From Niebla homalea (taxonomy: Eukaryota > Ascomycota > Lecanoromycetes > Lecanorales > Ramalinaceae), in NCBI GenBank assembly GCA_019925105.1, contig JAHGAU010000021.1, positions 558,001-622,000 on the forward strand: a DNA stretch of 64,000 nucleotides, in the 5' to 3' direction. The position numbers and the translations under genes are program-made. Below are positions 49,101-62,955 of the stretch, one piece after another. A model generated the notes under the pieces. It was not told where the DNA came from. It worked only from the letters and a program-made list of their open reading frames with translations, and ran no database searches. Within the stretch, counting starts at the first letter, position 1, and every line of letters starts with the position of its first letter.

Positions 49101-50402
49101 ATATTATTAATTAAAGTTTTATTAAATTAAATAATCGCTTAAATAAAGTTAAAAAAATATATATTTAATTATAATAACAAGAAATAAGCGGATCCGTTAA
49201 AATCTTAATAAGTTTTAAGTTAAAAAAAGTAAATTAAAGATATTTATTCTTTTTCTTATTAAGATAAAATAAGAATAAGTTAAAAAAAATTTAACTTTAT
49301 TAATATCCCGGAGGTTAATTTAAATATATATAAATTTCCGTTAAACGTAAGAAAGATTAAAATTAAAGGGATTTAAAGAATAAAGACTATAGTAATCGTT
49401 TTATAAATTATAATAAAATAAATTAAGTATTAACGGGAATATAAAGACTTTATATTTTAAAGTTATTATTATTTAGCTTTTAACGATAAAAAGATTATTA
49501 ATAAGTATCTCTGCCGCTATAATATTATTAAAAAGGGTAATAACGTATTAACGATTTAACTTTGGATAAATAAAAACGGTTTAATTTATTTCTTATTTAT
49601 TATATATATTAAAAATTAAATAAACGTTAAATATAAATATAAATAAAGAAAGTAGGACGCCATATATAGCCTTATTTTTTATCCTTTATTTACGGAGGTT
49701 AAATTAAAATTTATAATAAAAGTAAATACTTATAATTATTATTAAATATTATTTATAAAATAAAATATCCGGATAATTATTAAGTTTATAATATTTACCG
49801 GACTATTATTATAGTTTAATTTCGCTATAAAAATAAATAAGATTATTAAAGATCTTACAGAAAAAGCCCGTTATTAATTAAAAAGAAAAAGAAAAGTAGA
49901 TATTAATTATATTAATTATATTAATTATATAAACCGGAAAATATCTTTTATAACCGTAAAAATATAATAATAAACGCTTATTAAAAGTCTTTAAAAAAGT
50001 TAATAATAATAAAAATATAAGAAAAGTATATATTAAGTATATAAATATTAATATAAATATTCAGAAATACTATATAAAATTAAGGTAATATAAATATATA
50101 AAAAAACGGAAAAGTAATAAACTTCAGGGTAACCTTTATAAAAATATAATTATAATATTATAAATATTCTTAAAAGAGTTAAAATATAAAAAGTATATAA
50201 ATAAATTATTATTCTTTAAACGGCCGTTAATATACTTTACCTTTAAGGATAAAGGGGAGAAACCTAATAAACGCCGGTTTTTACTTTAACGTTATAAGGA
50301 TCAGGTTTTTACGGTTATTAATAAGGCTAAAAGGCCGCGTATTAAAGAACGCCGGAATTAGCTTAACTAGATCCGTAGTATAAATCAATCAATCAATTAA
50401 TC
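46129..50402 (+). mobile_element. LINE G, 5'-truncated in ORF1
   Basis: A 4,274-bp copy flanked by a perfect 14-bp duplication AAAATAAGTAATTA (46115-46128 and 50403-50416). The first ~60 bp are unmutated and, read in frame from TGTGGCAAGGAGGGGC, encode CGKEGHPAWDSRCIVRARE, the last zinc knuckle of ORF1. LINE A has the same stretch with G to A and C to T throughout (4177-4235). The rest covers ORF2 and the 3' signature with an ATCA tail. The interior is RIPped. Confidence 0.92.
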
Positions 50403-51066
50403 AAAATAAGTAATTATTATAAAATACTTTTTATAAAATGAAATATTTAAGCGGCCGTAATATTTATAATATTTATAAGCGTATCATTTTAATTTAATCT
50501 TACCGGTAAAATAAACAAGGTTATTAAAGACCTTATAAATAAGGCCCGTTACCGGTTAAAAAGGAAAAAGAAAGATAAATACCGGTTATAGTAATTATAT
50601 AAGCCGGAAAGTATATTTTATAATTAAAAAAGTATAATAATAAAGGCCTATTAAAAATCCTTAAAAAAACAAACCGCGATAATAAAATAGAAAGGTAAAT
50701 ACGATTAAAATAATAATAATATATATACCGGTAAGCGTATTTAAAAGTATTATTTAAGATATTAATATAAAACGGATTTATAAAGAAATAAAAAAGTAAT
50801 AAGTTTAAAAGTAACCCTTAAAAAGACTTAATCGTAATATTATAGGTTTTTTATAAGAAAGTAGATAAATATATTATTATTCTTTAAATAGCTATAAACG
50901 TTTTTTATCCGTTAAAATAAAAGTAAAAATTAAGTAAATATAAATTTTTAATCTTAACGTTATAAATATTAGGTTTTTACGGGTATTAATAAAACTTAAT
51001 AACCGACCATTAAAGAACGCCGGAATTAGCTTGGCTAGATCCGTAGTATAAATTAATTAATTAATG
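50403..51066 (+). mobile_element. LINE F part 4 (3' end)
   Basis: It continues LINE F after G to the signature CGCCGGAATTAGC and a tail that is itself RIPped (ATTAATTAATTAATGA for the ATCA repeat). It is the only 3' tail here with fully mutated CA, which suggests F is an old copy. The next 40 bp (51067-51106) hold nothing recognisable. Confidence 0.85.
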
Positions 51067-51106
51067 AAATTAAAAACTTTACGGAGGATAACTTATTTAA
51101 TAAGTA

Positions 51107-51131
51107 TAAACATCTGTAAATCTGCCACCTG
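51107..51131 (+). mobile_element. MITE terminus fragment
   Basis: ACATCTGTAAATCTGCCACCTG matches the right-end type of the MITE at 44621 (CATCAGCAAATCTGCGACCTG). It breaks off at the LTR-like edge at 51132. Confidence 0.5.
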
Positions 51132-52334
51132 TGTCAGGGACTCAGTAAAGGTAAGGTGAATATAACTGAATTTCAACTATATAGAGAAATCTATGGTATA
51201 GTATGCTTATATATAAGTATACGGAGGGTATACGTTAAGCTCGGTTGGGCTTAATACACCGACTAGGCTCTTAACTACCAGTATCGTAGCCTTTATACCG
51301 TAATATTACCCCCTTTCTATAATAAACTCCGGCGAATTATCTATATTATTACTATAAAGACAGTTAAAATACGCTTAAGGGTTATTTTATAAGTTATCCT
51401 TTATATTTAATTAAAATAGTTTACTTAATTCCGATATTTAATATACCTTTTTAACCGATATAATTTAATAGGTTAACCCGAGTTTTAATTTTTAATTTTA
51501 TCCGTTAATAAATAAAATAATAGGTATTAAACTTTAATCCTTTAATATTTTAAATATTATATATAATCCTAATTTATCGGGGTATTAATAATAATAATCC
51601 GTAATTAAGTTTAAATATCCAGCGACGTCAACGTATATTTATTATAGGGGATATACGTTTTATTCCGGGCAGTTAATATACTTTATTCGGTATATAAGGT
51701 AGTTTTTTATACTTATAAAAAAGTCGTTCTTCCTTTTATTAATTTTAAAGTTTATTACTTTAAAAATATTATAATTTATATTTTTATTATTAACGTTAAT
51801 AAATAAAAATAATTATATAACTTGCTTTAATAATAAATCTTATATATCGTAATAAAGTAATATTAAATAAAAAGTAAGGTATACCCTTTTTATTAAATCC
51901 GGTAACTTTAATTTATATATAAAGTTATTAATAATATAAATAATTATAAATAAGCTTAAGTTCTCATAATTTAACGATTTAAAAAGATAATTTATCTTAA
52001 TATTCCTTACGTTAAATATTATTATATCGTTAACCCGGAATTATAATAAAGGGTAACGATATTAATTAATTTACGTTACTTATATAACTTAAGCCTATTT
52101 TATTTTTTTAAAATTATTTTTTTAAGCTTTTTAATCTTATTAATTAATATAATATAAACTTTTTTTTCTACTTAAATATATTACAAGTTATAAACTTTAA
52201 AGCTTTAAGTTTTTATCGCGGTATATAACCTTTTATTATAAGAAAAGGAGAAAATTAAATAATTAAGCTTATAATTAAGTTTACTGATTAACGGTATTAT
52301 ATTTACCGATTAATTTAATTATAAAATAAAATAA
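51132..52334. mobile_element. Possible third LTR retroelement, left edge and degraded interior
   Basis: It begins TGTCAGGGACTCAG and keeps CA/TG for about 170 bp, with ACCGACTAGG at 51258-51267 as in the Gypsy1 edge. From about 51320 it is RIPped AT-rich DNA up to LINE H. The minus strand near 51640-51690 shows a legible VYQLPGIKRISP stretch, but I cannot tie it to a domain. Neither LTR length, orientation nor family can be settled from the window. Confidence 0.35.
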
Positions 52335-54367
52335 CGGATGGCGACGAACAAAGGGACCCCAGAGGTCCAAAACGATGCGTATACGTATAGCTTTAATAAT
52401 AATAAGAAAAGTATATTAAGTATAATAAGTAAAAGTAACGTAATAGTTAAGAATAAGGTAATAAACGGGCAAATAACTTATATTAATAGAAACGGCGATA
52501 ATATATATAAATAATATAATAATAATAAGTTAAATAACGCTTAAAATAAATAAAGGAATTAAGGTTAATAAAATACGTATATTAAAACGTATAAAACGCA
52601 TAATAATAATACGGAAATAATAAGTAAATAGGGGGGTAAAAAGGCTAATACGGTATTAATAACGAGGAATACGGACGGAAGGAAAGGGCAGAAAGACCGC
52701 GGTAAAAATATTATTAAGGGTATATAAAAGGGAAATAAAATTAATAAGGAAAATAAAACCTTAAGGAATTAAAAATAAGGAATAGAGACGGTATATCGCT
52801 TAATAAATAAGGGCGAAAAGGCGGTAAAAAAGGCAATAAAAACCTTAAAAAGATTCTTTATAATAAAGTAAAAAAATATTACGTTAAAAACTTAATTAAT
52901 ATTACGGATTAAGCTAAAAAACATAAGGGACTTCTACGTAAAAATAGGGGTAAAATTAAGGGAAACGGAGCGGCTATAAGGCTCTTAAGGAGCAATAATA
53001 AAAGCATTAATAAGGGGTAAAAACGGTAGCTTAAGGTTAAGTATATAAGGCGAGGGTACGAAGGTAACGGCCCCTTAAATAAAAAAAAGCTGGGCGATAA
53101 GGGTAATAAAAAGGGTACCCGCGGTAAAGAATAAAAGGATAACGGAGGAAAAAACGGCTATATTAAAGAAAATAAGGATAATAACGGTCCGCTTATTTAA
53201 TAATATAAAAAAAATACGGCAATAAAAGTAAATCCGCTATAATTAATAAAGGCTTTTAAAGTAACGATAAAACCGTTAATAGAACAGATTATTATAGTAC
53301 TGAGTTATAAAATAAAAATATCCTTTTTAATATAACGTCTTTAAAAAAAAAAAAACTTAAAAAGGTTTAAGGCTTAAATTAATAAAAGAGAATATAAGTT
53401 AATTAAGGTTTTAAGGTAATTATTTACCGTTATAATAAATAAAATATATTTATTACGTTTTAAAAAAGCTAAGAAAGAAATTACGTTAAGGAATATAAAA
53501 AGGAGAATATAGTTTTTTACTTAAAGCTTAAGATTATTAATTATAGGCTTCCGTTAATAATAAAGAAACTTAATTTTTTAAAATATATAAAGAAATACTT
53601 TATTATTATATTAAATATAATATTAATAAAAATATATAATAACGTCTTAAATAAAAAAATTATTAAAAAGGGATTTTTAAGATAATTTAATTATAAAATA
53701 AAGCGGTTAATATTTATTGATATTTTAAATACTAAAGTTATAAATATATTATTACGAAATACTTAAATATTATAAAATATACGGTTTACGTTAAGGACTA
53801 TAATACCTATAAGTATATAAAGTTAATAATTAAAAAACTTATAAAAAGTACGTTTAAATACGTTATATATAATAAGGAAAAATACTTAATATAGGATTCT
53901 AAATATATAATAAAAGTTAAGGAGATTAAACGTAAAGAAACCCGGATAATTATAAAAATCTAACGGTATAACGCGTATAAAATTAATTTAATAAGTTAAT
54001 TAAAAGTAACCTTAAGATGCGAACTTAATTAATTAAATAATAAAAAATAAATAATAATAAAAAAAAAATTTCCTTATAATCCTGACTTTAAAGGTTAACC
54101 GTTTTACGTCTTTAATAATAATTAAGAAGGTATTAAAATAGAAAACGCTTAACTTTAATAAAAAGTCCGTAACTTAAACGGATATAAAAAAGGGAGCCTT
54201 TATAAAGGTTAATATATAATATATTAACGTTTTTAAAAATATTATAATATAACGTCCGTAATAAAAGAATTAAAATAATAATACCAATATTTAAGTTTAA
54301 AGAAGTTAAAGACGTTAACATTATAATAATATAAAAATTATTATATAACTTATATATATATTTATTT
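52335..54367 (+). mobile_element. LINE H part 1 (5' end, ORF1, start of ORF2)
   Basis: It starts with the conserved ATGGCGACGAACAAAGGGAC (52339) and a ~40-bp RIP-free edge. It closely parallels LINE A through ORF1 and into the endonuclease region, where LINE I is inserted. Confidence 0.88.
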
Positions 54368-57300
54368 AATTGATTGATTGATTTATACTACGGATCTAAG
54401 TAGGCTAATTCCGGCGTTCCTTAGTACTTGGCTATTTAGCCTTATTAATAACCGTAAAAACCGGATATCTATTATATTAAGAATAAAAACCGGTATTTAC
54501 TTAGCCTTTATTCTTATCTTAAGGGTTAAGAGTATTTATAGCCGTTTAAAGAGTAAAAGTTTATTTATACGTTTTTTTAAGAAAACTTATAATATTACAA
54601 TTAAATCTATTTAAAGGTTACCTTTAAATTTATTGCTTTTCCGTTATTTTATAAGTTTATTTAATATTAAAATTTTAAAGTTCCGATTATATTATTAAAT
54701 ATCCTTACCGATATATATATTATTATTACTTTATTTATATAATTCTACTAATTAACATAATATTATTTTTTATATTATTCCGGTATTTATAGCCCCTTTA
54801 ATCTTTTATTAAGTACAGTTTTTTTACCGTTACTTTTTACCCTTAGGTTAACGGTAAGGTTTTTTAATTAGGTTTTTGATTATTTTATTTATTTCTTTAA
54901 TTAAATTAAATTATAATAATAAGTTTATAGTTATTATAAATTTAATAACCGCCTTAATACCTTTTTTACTAATAAGTATTTAGTAATAATCGTTGGCTTC
55001 TATTTTTTTAATTAATTTTAATTTAAGTTTCTTAAATAATAAATAACAGATTAATATATATATAACGTTCTGTTTCCGTTATTTATATTTATAATTAATA
55101 TTAATCCGGTTACTAACGTATATAATAAAGAGGAAATAAGTTAAGTTATTTTTATTTATCCGGAATTAAATTATTAATATATTATTATTTTTTTTATAAT
55201 TTTATAACGTTAAAAATACTTATTAATAACTTTATTATTATTATTTAAAACCGGGTATTATTGCCCTTAAGGGATTAATTCTTTATATTTATATTAACGT
55301 TATATTTATTTCCTTATAGTTTATAAGGTAATTATTATTAATTTTACTTTTATAGTTTTCTTCTTTTTTATTATTTTCACTTTAAGTAAAAGTCCGTATA
55401 CTTTTACGTTAACTTTTTAAATATAAGTTAAGTCAACCTTTTTCTTAATTTACTTTAATTTAACTTCTATAAGAAAAGTAAATATTATTTCTTTACGTTT
55501 TTTTATCCGTGGCTTTTTATAATTTTAATAAATACGTTTATTTCTTATTAACGTAATTAAGTTTATACCTTTTTTAAGTTTTACTTAAATAATTATTTAA
55601 TTAAGGGTTAACTTTATTAATAATATAAAGACTATAAATTTTAATACCGGGACGGGAATTATTTTATATACTTTATTTATTATTCTTAAATATCGGTTTT
55701 AAATTTTTTATAATTATCGGATAAACTTTTTCTTATATTTAAGCGTATTTTTAAGTATATATTAAATAATTATTACGTATATCGTTATAAACTTTATAAC
55801 CGCTTAATAAACGGTTTTAACCTTTTATAAAATAACTTTTTACGTTAACGTTATAAAATAAATAAAACCTTTTTTTATAAAATTATTTTCTTTTAAACCT
55901 TTTTTATATAATTTTTTTAATTTAATTTCTTATTAATTTATAAATTAAATACTTTAATATTAACTTCCGGTTTTATTATTATATTACTTAAATTTACCGT
56001 AATTATTATATTATATAACTTTAAGTTCCTTATTATATAAATAAGTTTATATTTATATAAAGTAAATTGGGCCTTATATATTTTTATTTATTATAAATAA
56101 ACTTTATAAATTTATTTTAATTTTAAATAATTTATATAAATAAACGTATTATAAATTAAAAGGTAAATATTATAAATAAAGCCTTTTATTTAAACCTTTT
56201 ATTTTAATTTTATTAAGTATTTAATAAGCGGATTATTAAAGAATAAAATTAAAATTAAAAAGATAAATAACTTTTAAGGAATCCCTATTATTATAAGCTT
56301 TATTATATTTATTTTTTATCTTAGGTTAATTAACGTTATTTAATTATTTAAAAAACTTTCTATTTAATTTATAAAAAAAATAAAACCCTTTTTTTCCGTA
56401 AATTATATAATAATCTTTAATAATTTACCTTATTAAATACCTTTATAATATTTAAAGAAAAAAGACTTATAACGTATTTCTTTTTATAATTTTATACCGT
56501 ATATATGTTATTAATTAAGCCTTTAAGAATTATTTCCGTTAACCGTCCTTTTTTTTATTTTTATTTATTAATTAAAGAGTAACTTATATTTTTTTACGTA
56601 ATTACTTAAAATCTTTATAATTATTATTTTTAAAGTTTTTTTTAACGTATAAAGGAATATTATAAGTTTATATAATTTTACTTTTAAGTAATTTAACTTA
56701 ATTAACTTTTTAAGGACAATCGTTTTAGTTTTCTTAAATTTACGGGGATAATATTTTATATTAAAATAAACTTAAAATAAATAAATAAAAATCTTTCTAA
56801 ATAATAATATTATTATAAATAAGAATTTATTTAATATATCGTTAAGTCCGGGGGCTTTATTTTTCTTTAATTTATTAATCGCTTTAATTATTATTTCTTA
56901 AGTTATTATTTTATTTATTATTATTAATTTAAAATATATAATACCGTCGATATTTATTAAGTTAACTTCCGGTAATAAAAGAAAATTTTTTTTTTTTTTA
57001 AAAGCCTTAATTTTACCATTAAAAATATCCGTTATTATACCGTTTAATCTTTTTAAGGATAAAAACTTAAAGATAAATTTAAATTTCTTACTTTATTTTT
57101 TATTATATTTTATTAACTTTTAAATATTATAAAAAGAAATTATTAAGTTATATATTATAGCCCGGAAGTATATTTATTTAACCTTCCGGATAATTTTTTC
57201 CTTTTTTTTTAAGTTTTTTTTAGCCGTTAAAGCGTTTCCCGGTTTTTATATTTAATAATTTATTTTATAAGCGCTTTTATTTTTATAATTATTTTTATAT

Positions 57301-58369
57301 ATTCTTTATTTTAATAAGTTTCAACTTTTTAAACGGCTTTATTATTAAGATTATTATATTAATTATTTTATTTAAAGTTTTTATTACTTACTTTATAAAA
57401 CGGTCAATTTATTTTTTATTATTAAACTAAATGAATTTTATTAATTAAGATATTATTTTTATTATCTTTATAAATATTTTAACTTCCTTAATTATTTTTT
57501 ATACTTATTTAAACGGTAAAAATAAAGTTATATTAACGGATTAATTTAAGGTCGTTTATATTAAAACATAATTTAAACCGTATTTTAAATTTTTTTAAGG
57601 TTTATATATTATAATTAAATTAATAATATTTTCCGAGTTAAATATTAAGTTAATTATAATTTTAAGTTTATAACTTTCTTATATAATAACCTTTTTTAGC
57701 GTTAATAGCGTAAAATTAAACCGTATAATAATTATTAATAGCTTTTTAAATTTAATATAATTAATTATATAATTTTCCTTATTTTATTAAATATAATAAA
57801 GATTAAAGTCCTTTATTAAAAAATACTTATTAAATACGGTTATAATATTCTTAAATAGCGGGATTATAAAGGGTTTTTTCTTATTAATTAATAATAGATT
57901 ATATATATTATAAATATTTAAACTATTTTTAATATCCTTTTTTTTATATAATCCGGAGTATATATAAATTCCCTTTATAATAAATAACGTTTTAATTATT
58001 TATATTTAACCTTTTATTAATAAAGAAATATATCCGTATTATTTTATTACCTTTAAAGGTTAAATAGAAATTATCTTTTAAATTAATCGAAGAATAAATA
58101 TATAAATTATACGGCGGCTTTTATATTATTATAATATCGATATCCTTTATTTTTTTAAATTTAAATATCAATATTATAATTTTAATTATTTCTTTATATA
58201 CGTTATATTATATTATCCTTAAAAACGTAAATATATTAAATACTGATATTTATTAAGTTCTTTTTATTAACTTTTATTTATATAAACGGTTTTTCTTTAA
58301 AGTTAAATATTATTTATTTTAATCTTCTTATTATAATAATAATCTTAATTAAGCGGTCAGCCTTAAAGG
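54368..58369 (-). mobile_element. LINE I, 5'-truncated minus-strand copy in LINE H
   Basis: A copy of about 4.0 kb with its (TGAT)n tail at the left and 5' end at the right. The right end corresponds to LINE B near 15990-16030 (ORF1/ORF2 boundary, GCCGGCCGCTTAACCGGG mutated to GCTGACCGCTTAATTAAG). I find no target-site duplication; instead about 85 bp of LINE H are missing at the site. The whole ORF2 is RIPped. Confidence 0.85.
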
Positions 58370-60369
58370 TTAATTAAGATATTATTTATTATAATAAAAA
58401 CCTTTATATATTCCGTATTATAAAGGAAAGGGACTTAAAAGGCGACCTTAATATTTATAACGCGTATAACCCGTTACCGGTTAATAAAGAAGGATTTTTT
58501 ACGATATTATTACTTAAGGAAGTCTTAATTACTTTAAATAAGTATATATTACTTAAAGACTTTAACCTATATTATTATATATAAAATAAGGAAAACGTAC
58601 GATAAATTATGTTAAATTGGATAACCTATTAATAGTTACCGTTAAGGCTAATTTCTTATTATTAATATTATAAAAGATTATTATATAAGAAAATCGTAAA
58701 TTTAAAATAACGATTAATTTAACCTTTAATACGGAAAAGGTTACCGGCGTAATCGTAATATATAAATTATAAGAAAACTTAAAATATAATTTAAATTATA
58801 TATTAATATAAATAACCCTAAATTAAACCGTTAATACGACCTTATTATTACCGGTAAAAAAAGCGTAAAGGACGGTTAAAGTAATAGAAGTTTATATAAA
58901 AATAAAGGAAATAATAATATAATTCATAAACCTTTTTTAATTAAATAATAAAGATTAAATCGATTTTTTATAAAGTAAATAATAAAGGCATTAAATAAAG
59001 TAATTAATAAGATTATTTTAATAATAAAACTTTCTTAAAAAGTTAAAACCTATTAAAATAAAGGGTATATAACCGTAACTATAAAGGCGAAAAGGTTAAT
59101 TAAGTAAACTTTTAAATATAAAAATTAAGAAATACTTAATTAATTAAAAATTACTTAAAAAGAAAAAGAAAAGATTATTAAGAAAATAAAATAAATATAC
59201 TTTTAATTTATAATATATAATTTAATAGTTTTACTTTATAATATTTAAAAATTAATAAAGTATAATAAAAAATAAAATAAAAAATTAAAATTTATCCTTA
59301 AATTCCCGTCCCTTAAGAGACCCGATAGTATATTAATTAATACCTTTAACGGTAAAATTAAGGCCCTTAAAAGAGTATTTTTCTTCTTTCCGTTAAAAGT
59401 TAATTTAAATAATATTAACGGCGTTATATACTTAAACCCCGTATTAATAAATAAAGTAATAATATAAGATATAATAATTAAGGCGATTAATAAATTAAAG
59501 AAAAATAAAGCCTTAAGATTAAATAGGATTTTTAATAGATTCTTAATAATAATAATTTTACCGTTTAAAAAGGTTTTTATTTTTTTTTTTTAAATGTATT
59601 TTAACGTTAACTATTATTTACGTAAGTTTAAAGAAATAAAAATAATTATCCTTAAAAAGTTTATTAAATTAAATTATTTTAAGGTAAAATCTTATAAACT
59701 TATTATACTTCTATATACGTTAAAAAAAACCTTAAAGACGATAATAATAAAGATCCTTAATAATTATATAAAGAATTACGGATTTCTCCCCGATTAATAA
59801 ATAAAAATAAAAAAAGGTTAATTAATAAAAATAGCCCTTAAAGATTTAATTAACGGTATATATATAATATAAGGTTACGGGAAAAAGTATATTATAAGTT
59901 TTCTTTTTCTTAATATTATAAACATTTTTAATAAAATAAACTATTAAAGATTATTATATAACTTAAAGAAAAAAAGGATATTACTTTTTTTAATTAAGTA
60001 AATAAAGAGTTTTTAAGCGATTAAGTTACGTTAATTAATTTAGGATAAAAAATAAGCTTAATAAAGCCCATTATAATAAGGATTCCTTAAGGATTATTTA
60101 ATTTTTTTATATTATTTTTATTCTTTAACGGTTTATTAATTAAAAAACTTATTAAGTTAAAATAGAAAATTTAAATTAAAGGCTTTATTAATAACGTTTA
60201 CCTTTTAACCTATAATATTTCTATACGTATAAATTATTTAAAATTAAAATAAACTTATAAAGTTTATTTTTAATAAATAAAAACTTATAAAGCTTAATTC
60301 GTATTATATAAATATAAGCTTATTTATATAATTAAAAGCTTAAAGTTATATAATATAATAATTATAATA
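58370..60369 (+). mobile_element. LINE H part 2 (endonuclease to RT)
   Basis: It resumes LINE H. The endonuclease block near 58550-58590 reads LLKDFNLYYYI (ancestral GDFNLHH). The RT blocks lie near 59490-60200, with the catalytic FVDD region near 60180-60210 mutated. It ends in the J duplication. The 67-codon open frame at 59594-59797 is a stretch of RT without a RIP stop, not a gene. Confidence 0.85.
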
Positions 60370-62955
60370 TATCCTGAACCAGTGATAGTAAGTAAGGTGG
60401 TAACCCAGGAGATGGTAACCAAGGCGATCAATAGGCCGAAGAAGGACAAGGCCCCCGGACCCAACGGCATACCAAATAGGTTCCTATCTATAATAACGTT
60501 ACCATTCGGAGAGGTCTTTATTTACCTATTTTAAGCCTGCCTTAATATAAGATATTACCCTTATAGATTTAAGGAGGCTAAAATAATCATCCTTAAGAAG
60601 CCGGTTAAGTTAAATTACTCGGAGGTAAAGTTATATAGATTTATAATACTTTTTTATACGTTAAGGAAAACTTTAAAAATAATAATTATAAAGATTTTAA
60701 GTAATTACATAAAAAAATATAAGCTACTCCCCGATTAATAAATAAGGGCAAAAAAAAAAAAAAAAAGACGGTTAATAGAGACAGTTCTTAAAGGCTTAAT
60801 CAATAATATATATACGGTATAAAGCTATAAAAAAAAAGTACGTTATAAGTCTTCTTTCCTTAAATATTATAAAGGTATTTAATAAAATAAATTATTAAAA
60901 GTTACTATATAATTTACGGAAAAAAAAGGGTCTTATCTTTCTTCGTAAATTAAATAGAAAGTTTCTTAAATAATTAAGCGATATTAATTAATTTAAAATA
61001 AAAGATAAATATAATAAAGCCCGTAATAATAGGGATTCCTTAAAGGTTATTTATCTTTTTAATTTTATTTTTATTCTTTAATAATCTGCTTATTAAAGAC
61101 TTAATAAAGTTAAAATAAAAGGTTTAAGTAGGAGACTTTATTAATAATATTTATTTCTTAACTTATAATATATCCATTTATATAAATTATTTAAAGTTAA
61201 AATAAACTTATAAAGTCTACTTATAATAAGTAAAAATATATAAGGCTTAATTTACCCTATATAAATATAAGCTTATTTATATAATAAGGAGCCCGAAGCT
61301 ATACGATATAATAACTATAGTAAACTTAAATAATATAACGGTAAAACTGGAAGTTAATATTAAAGTATTTAACCTATAGGTTAATAGGAAACTAAATTAA
61401 AAGGATTATATAAAAAAGGTCCAAAAGAAAATAATTTTATAAGAGAAAGACTTTATTTATTTTATAACGTTAACATAAAGAATTACCTTATAAAAAGTTA
61501 AAACTATTTATTAAACGGTTATAAAGCTTACGATAATATACGTAATAGCTATTTAATACGTACTTAAAGGTACGTTTAAATATAAAAAAAAACCTATCCG
61601 GCAATTATAAAAGGTTTAAAATTAATATTTAAGAATAATAAGTAAAGTATATAAAGTAATTCTTATCCCGGTATTAAAATCCGAGGTTTTTATATTATTA
61701 ATAAAGTTAACCTTAAATTAAATAGTCACTTAAATAAAACTTAAAAAAGGTATAAACTTAATTACGTTAATAGGAAATAAATATATTCGCTAAAACTATA
61801 AGAAACCTTAAATAAAAAAGCGTAGAAAGGCGGTATTTACCCCTTTTATAAAAGTTAAATTAAAGTAAATTAAAAAAAAGGTTAACCTAATTTACGTTTA
61901 AAAAGTTAACGTAAGAATATATAAACTTTTACTTAAAGTAAAAGCGGTAAAAAAAAAGAAAACCGCGAAGGTAAAATTAATAACGATTACCCTATAAACT
62001 ATAAGGAGGTAAATAAAACGTTAATATAAATATAAAGAATTAATCCCTTAAAAACGATAATATCCAGCGTTAAATAGTAATAAGGTTATTAATAAATATT
62101 TCCGGCGTTATAAGATTATAAGGAAAAACGATAATACGTTAATAATTTAATTTTAAATAAATAAGAATAACTTAATTTACTTCCTTTTTATCGTATATAC
62201 CGGTAACCGGATTAACGTTAATTACGAATATAGGTAATAAAAGTAAAACGTTATATACGTATTAATTTCTTATTTACTATTTAAGGAGCTTAAACCGGGA
62301 TTAATTAAAAGGGTAGAAATTAATAATTATTGTTAAATACTTATTAATAAAAAGGGTATTAAAGCGGCCGCTAAATTTATAATAATTACGGGTTTATTAT
62401 TATAGTTTAACTTAACCAAGGAAATAAAGGAAGTAATTAAAAACTTAATTAAGAAATTTCATTATTAATCCGGAGGTAAAAAGTAGTGGCGGAAAAATTA
62501 TATTTAATAAGGGGCTAAAGAGGCTATAAATACCGGGGTGGCGTAAAAAATAATATTATATTAATTAATAAAGTTATATAAATAAGGTAATAATAATATA
62601 TATATTAATAAAGATATTTAATAATATAATCGGAATTCTAAAATTTTAATATTGAATAAACCCGTAAAATAACGGAAGAACAATAAATTTAAAAGTAACC
62701 CTTAAGTGGATTTAATCGTAATATTATAGGTTTTCTTAGAAAAAGCGTATAAATAAATTTTTACTTTTTAAACGGCCGTAAATGCTCTTAGCCCTTAAGA
62801 TATAAGTAAAAGCTAAATAAATACCGGTTTTTATTCTTAACGTTATAGATATCGGGTTTTTTACGGTTATTAGTAAAGCCAAATAACCGAGTATTAAGGA
62901 ACGCCGGAATTAACTTAGTTAGATCCGTAGTATAAATCAATCAATCAATCAATCA
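60370..62955 (+). mobile_element. LINE J, 5'-truncated in the RT domain
   Basis: A 2,586-bp copy flanked by a perfect 15-bp duplication ATAATAATTATAATA (60355-60369 and 62956-62970). Its first ~150 bp are RIP-free and encode VTKAINRPKKDKAPGPNGIP, the ancestral RT finger block of the family; RIP sets in after about 60510. The 3' signature is near 62900 with five ATCA units. It shares the B-type subfamily sequence, while its host H is closer to A. Confidence 0.93.
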
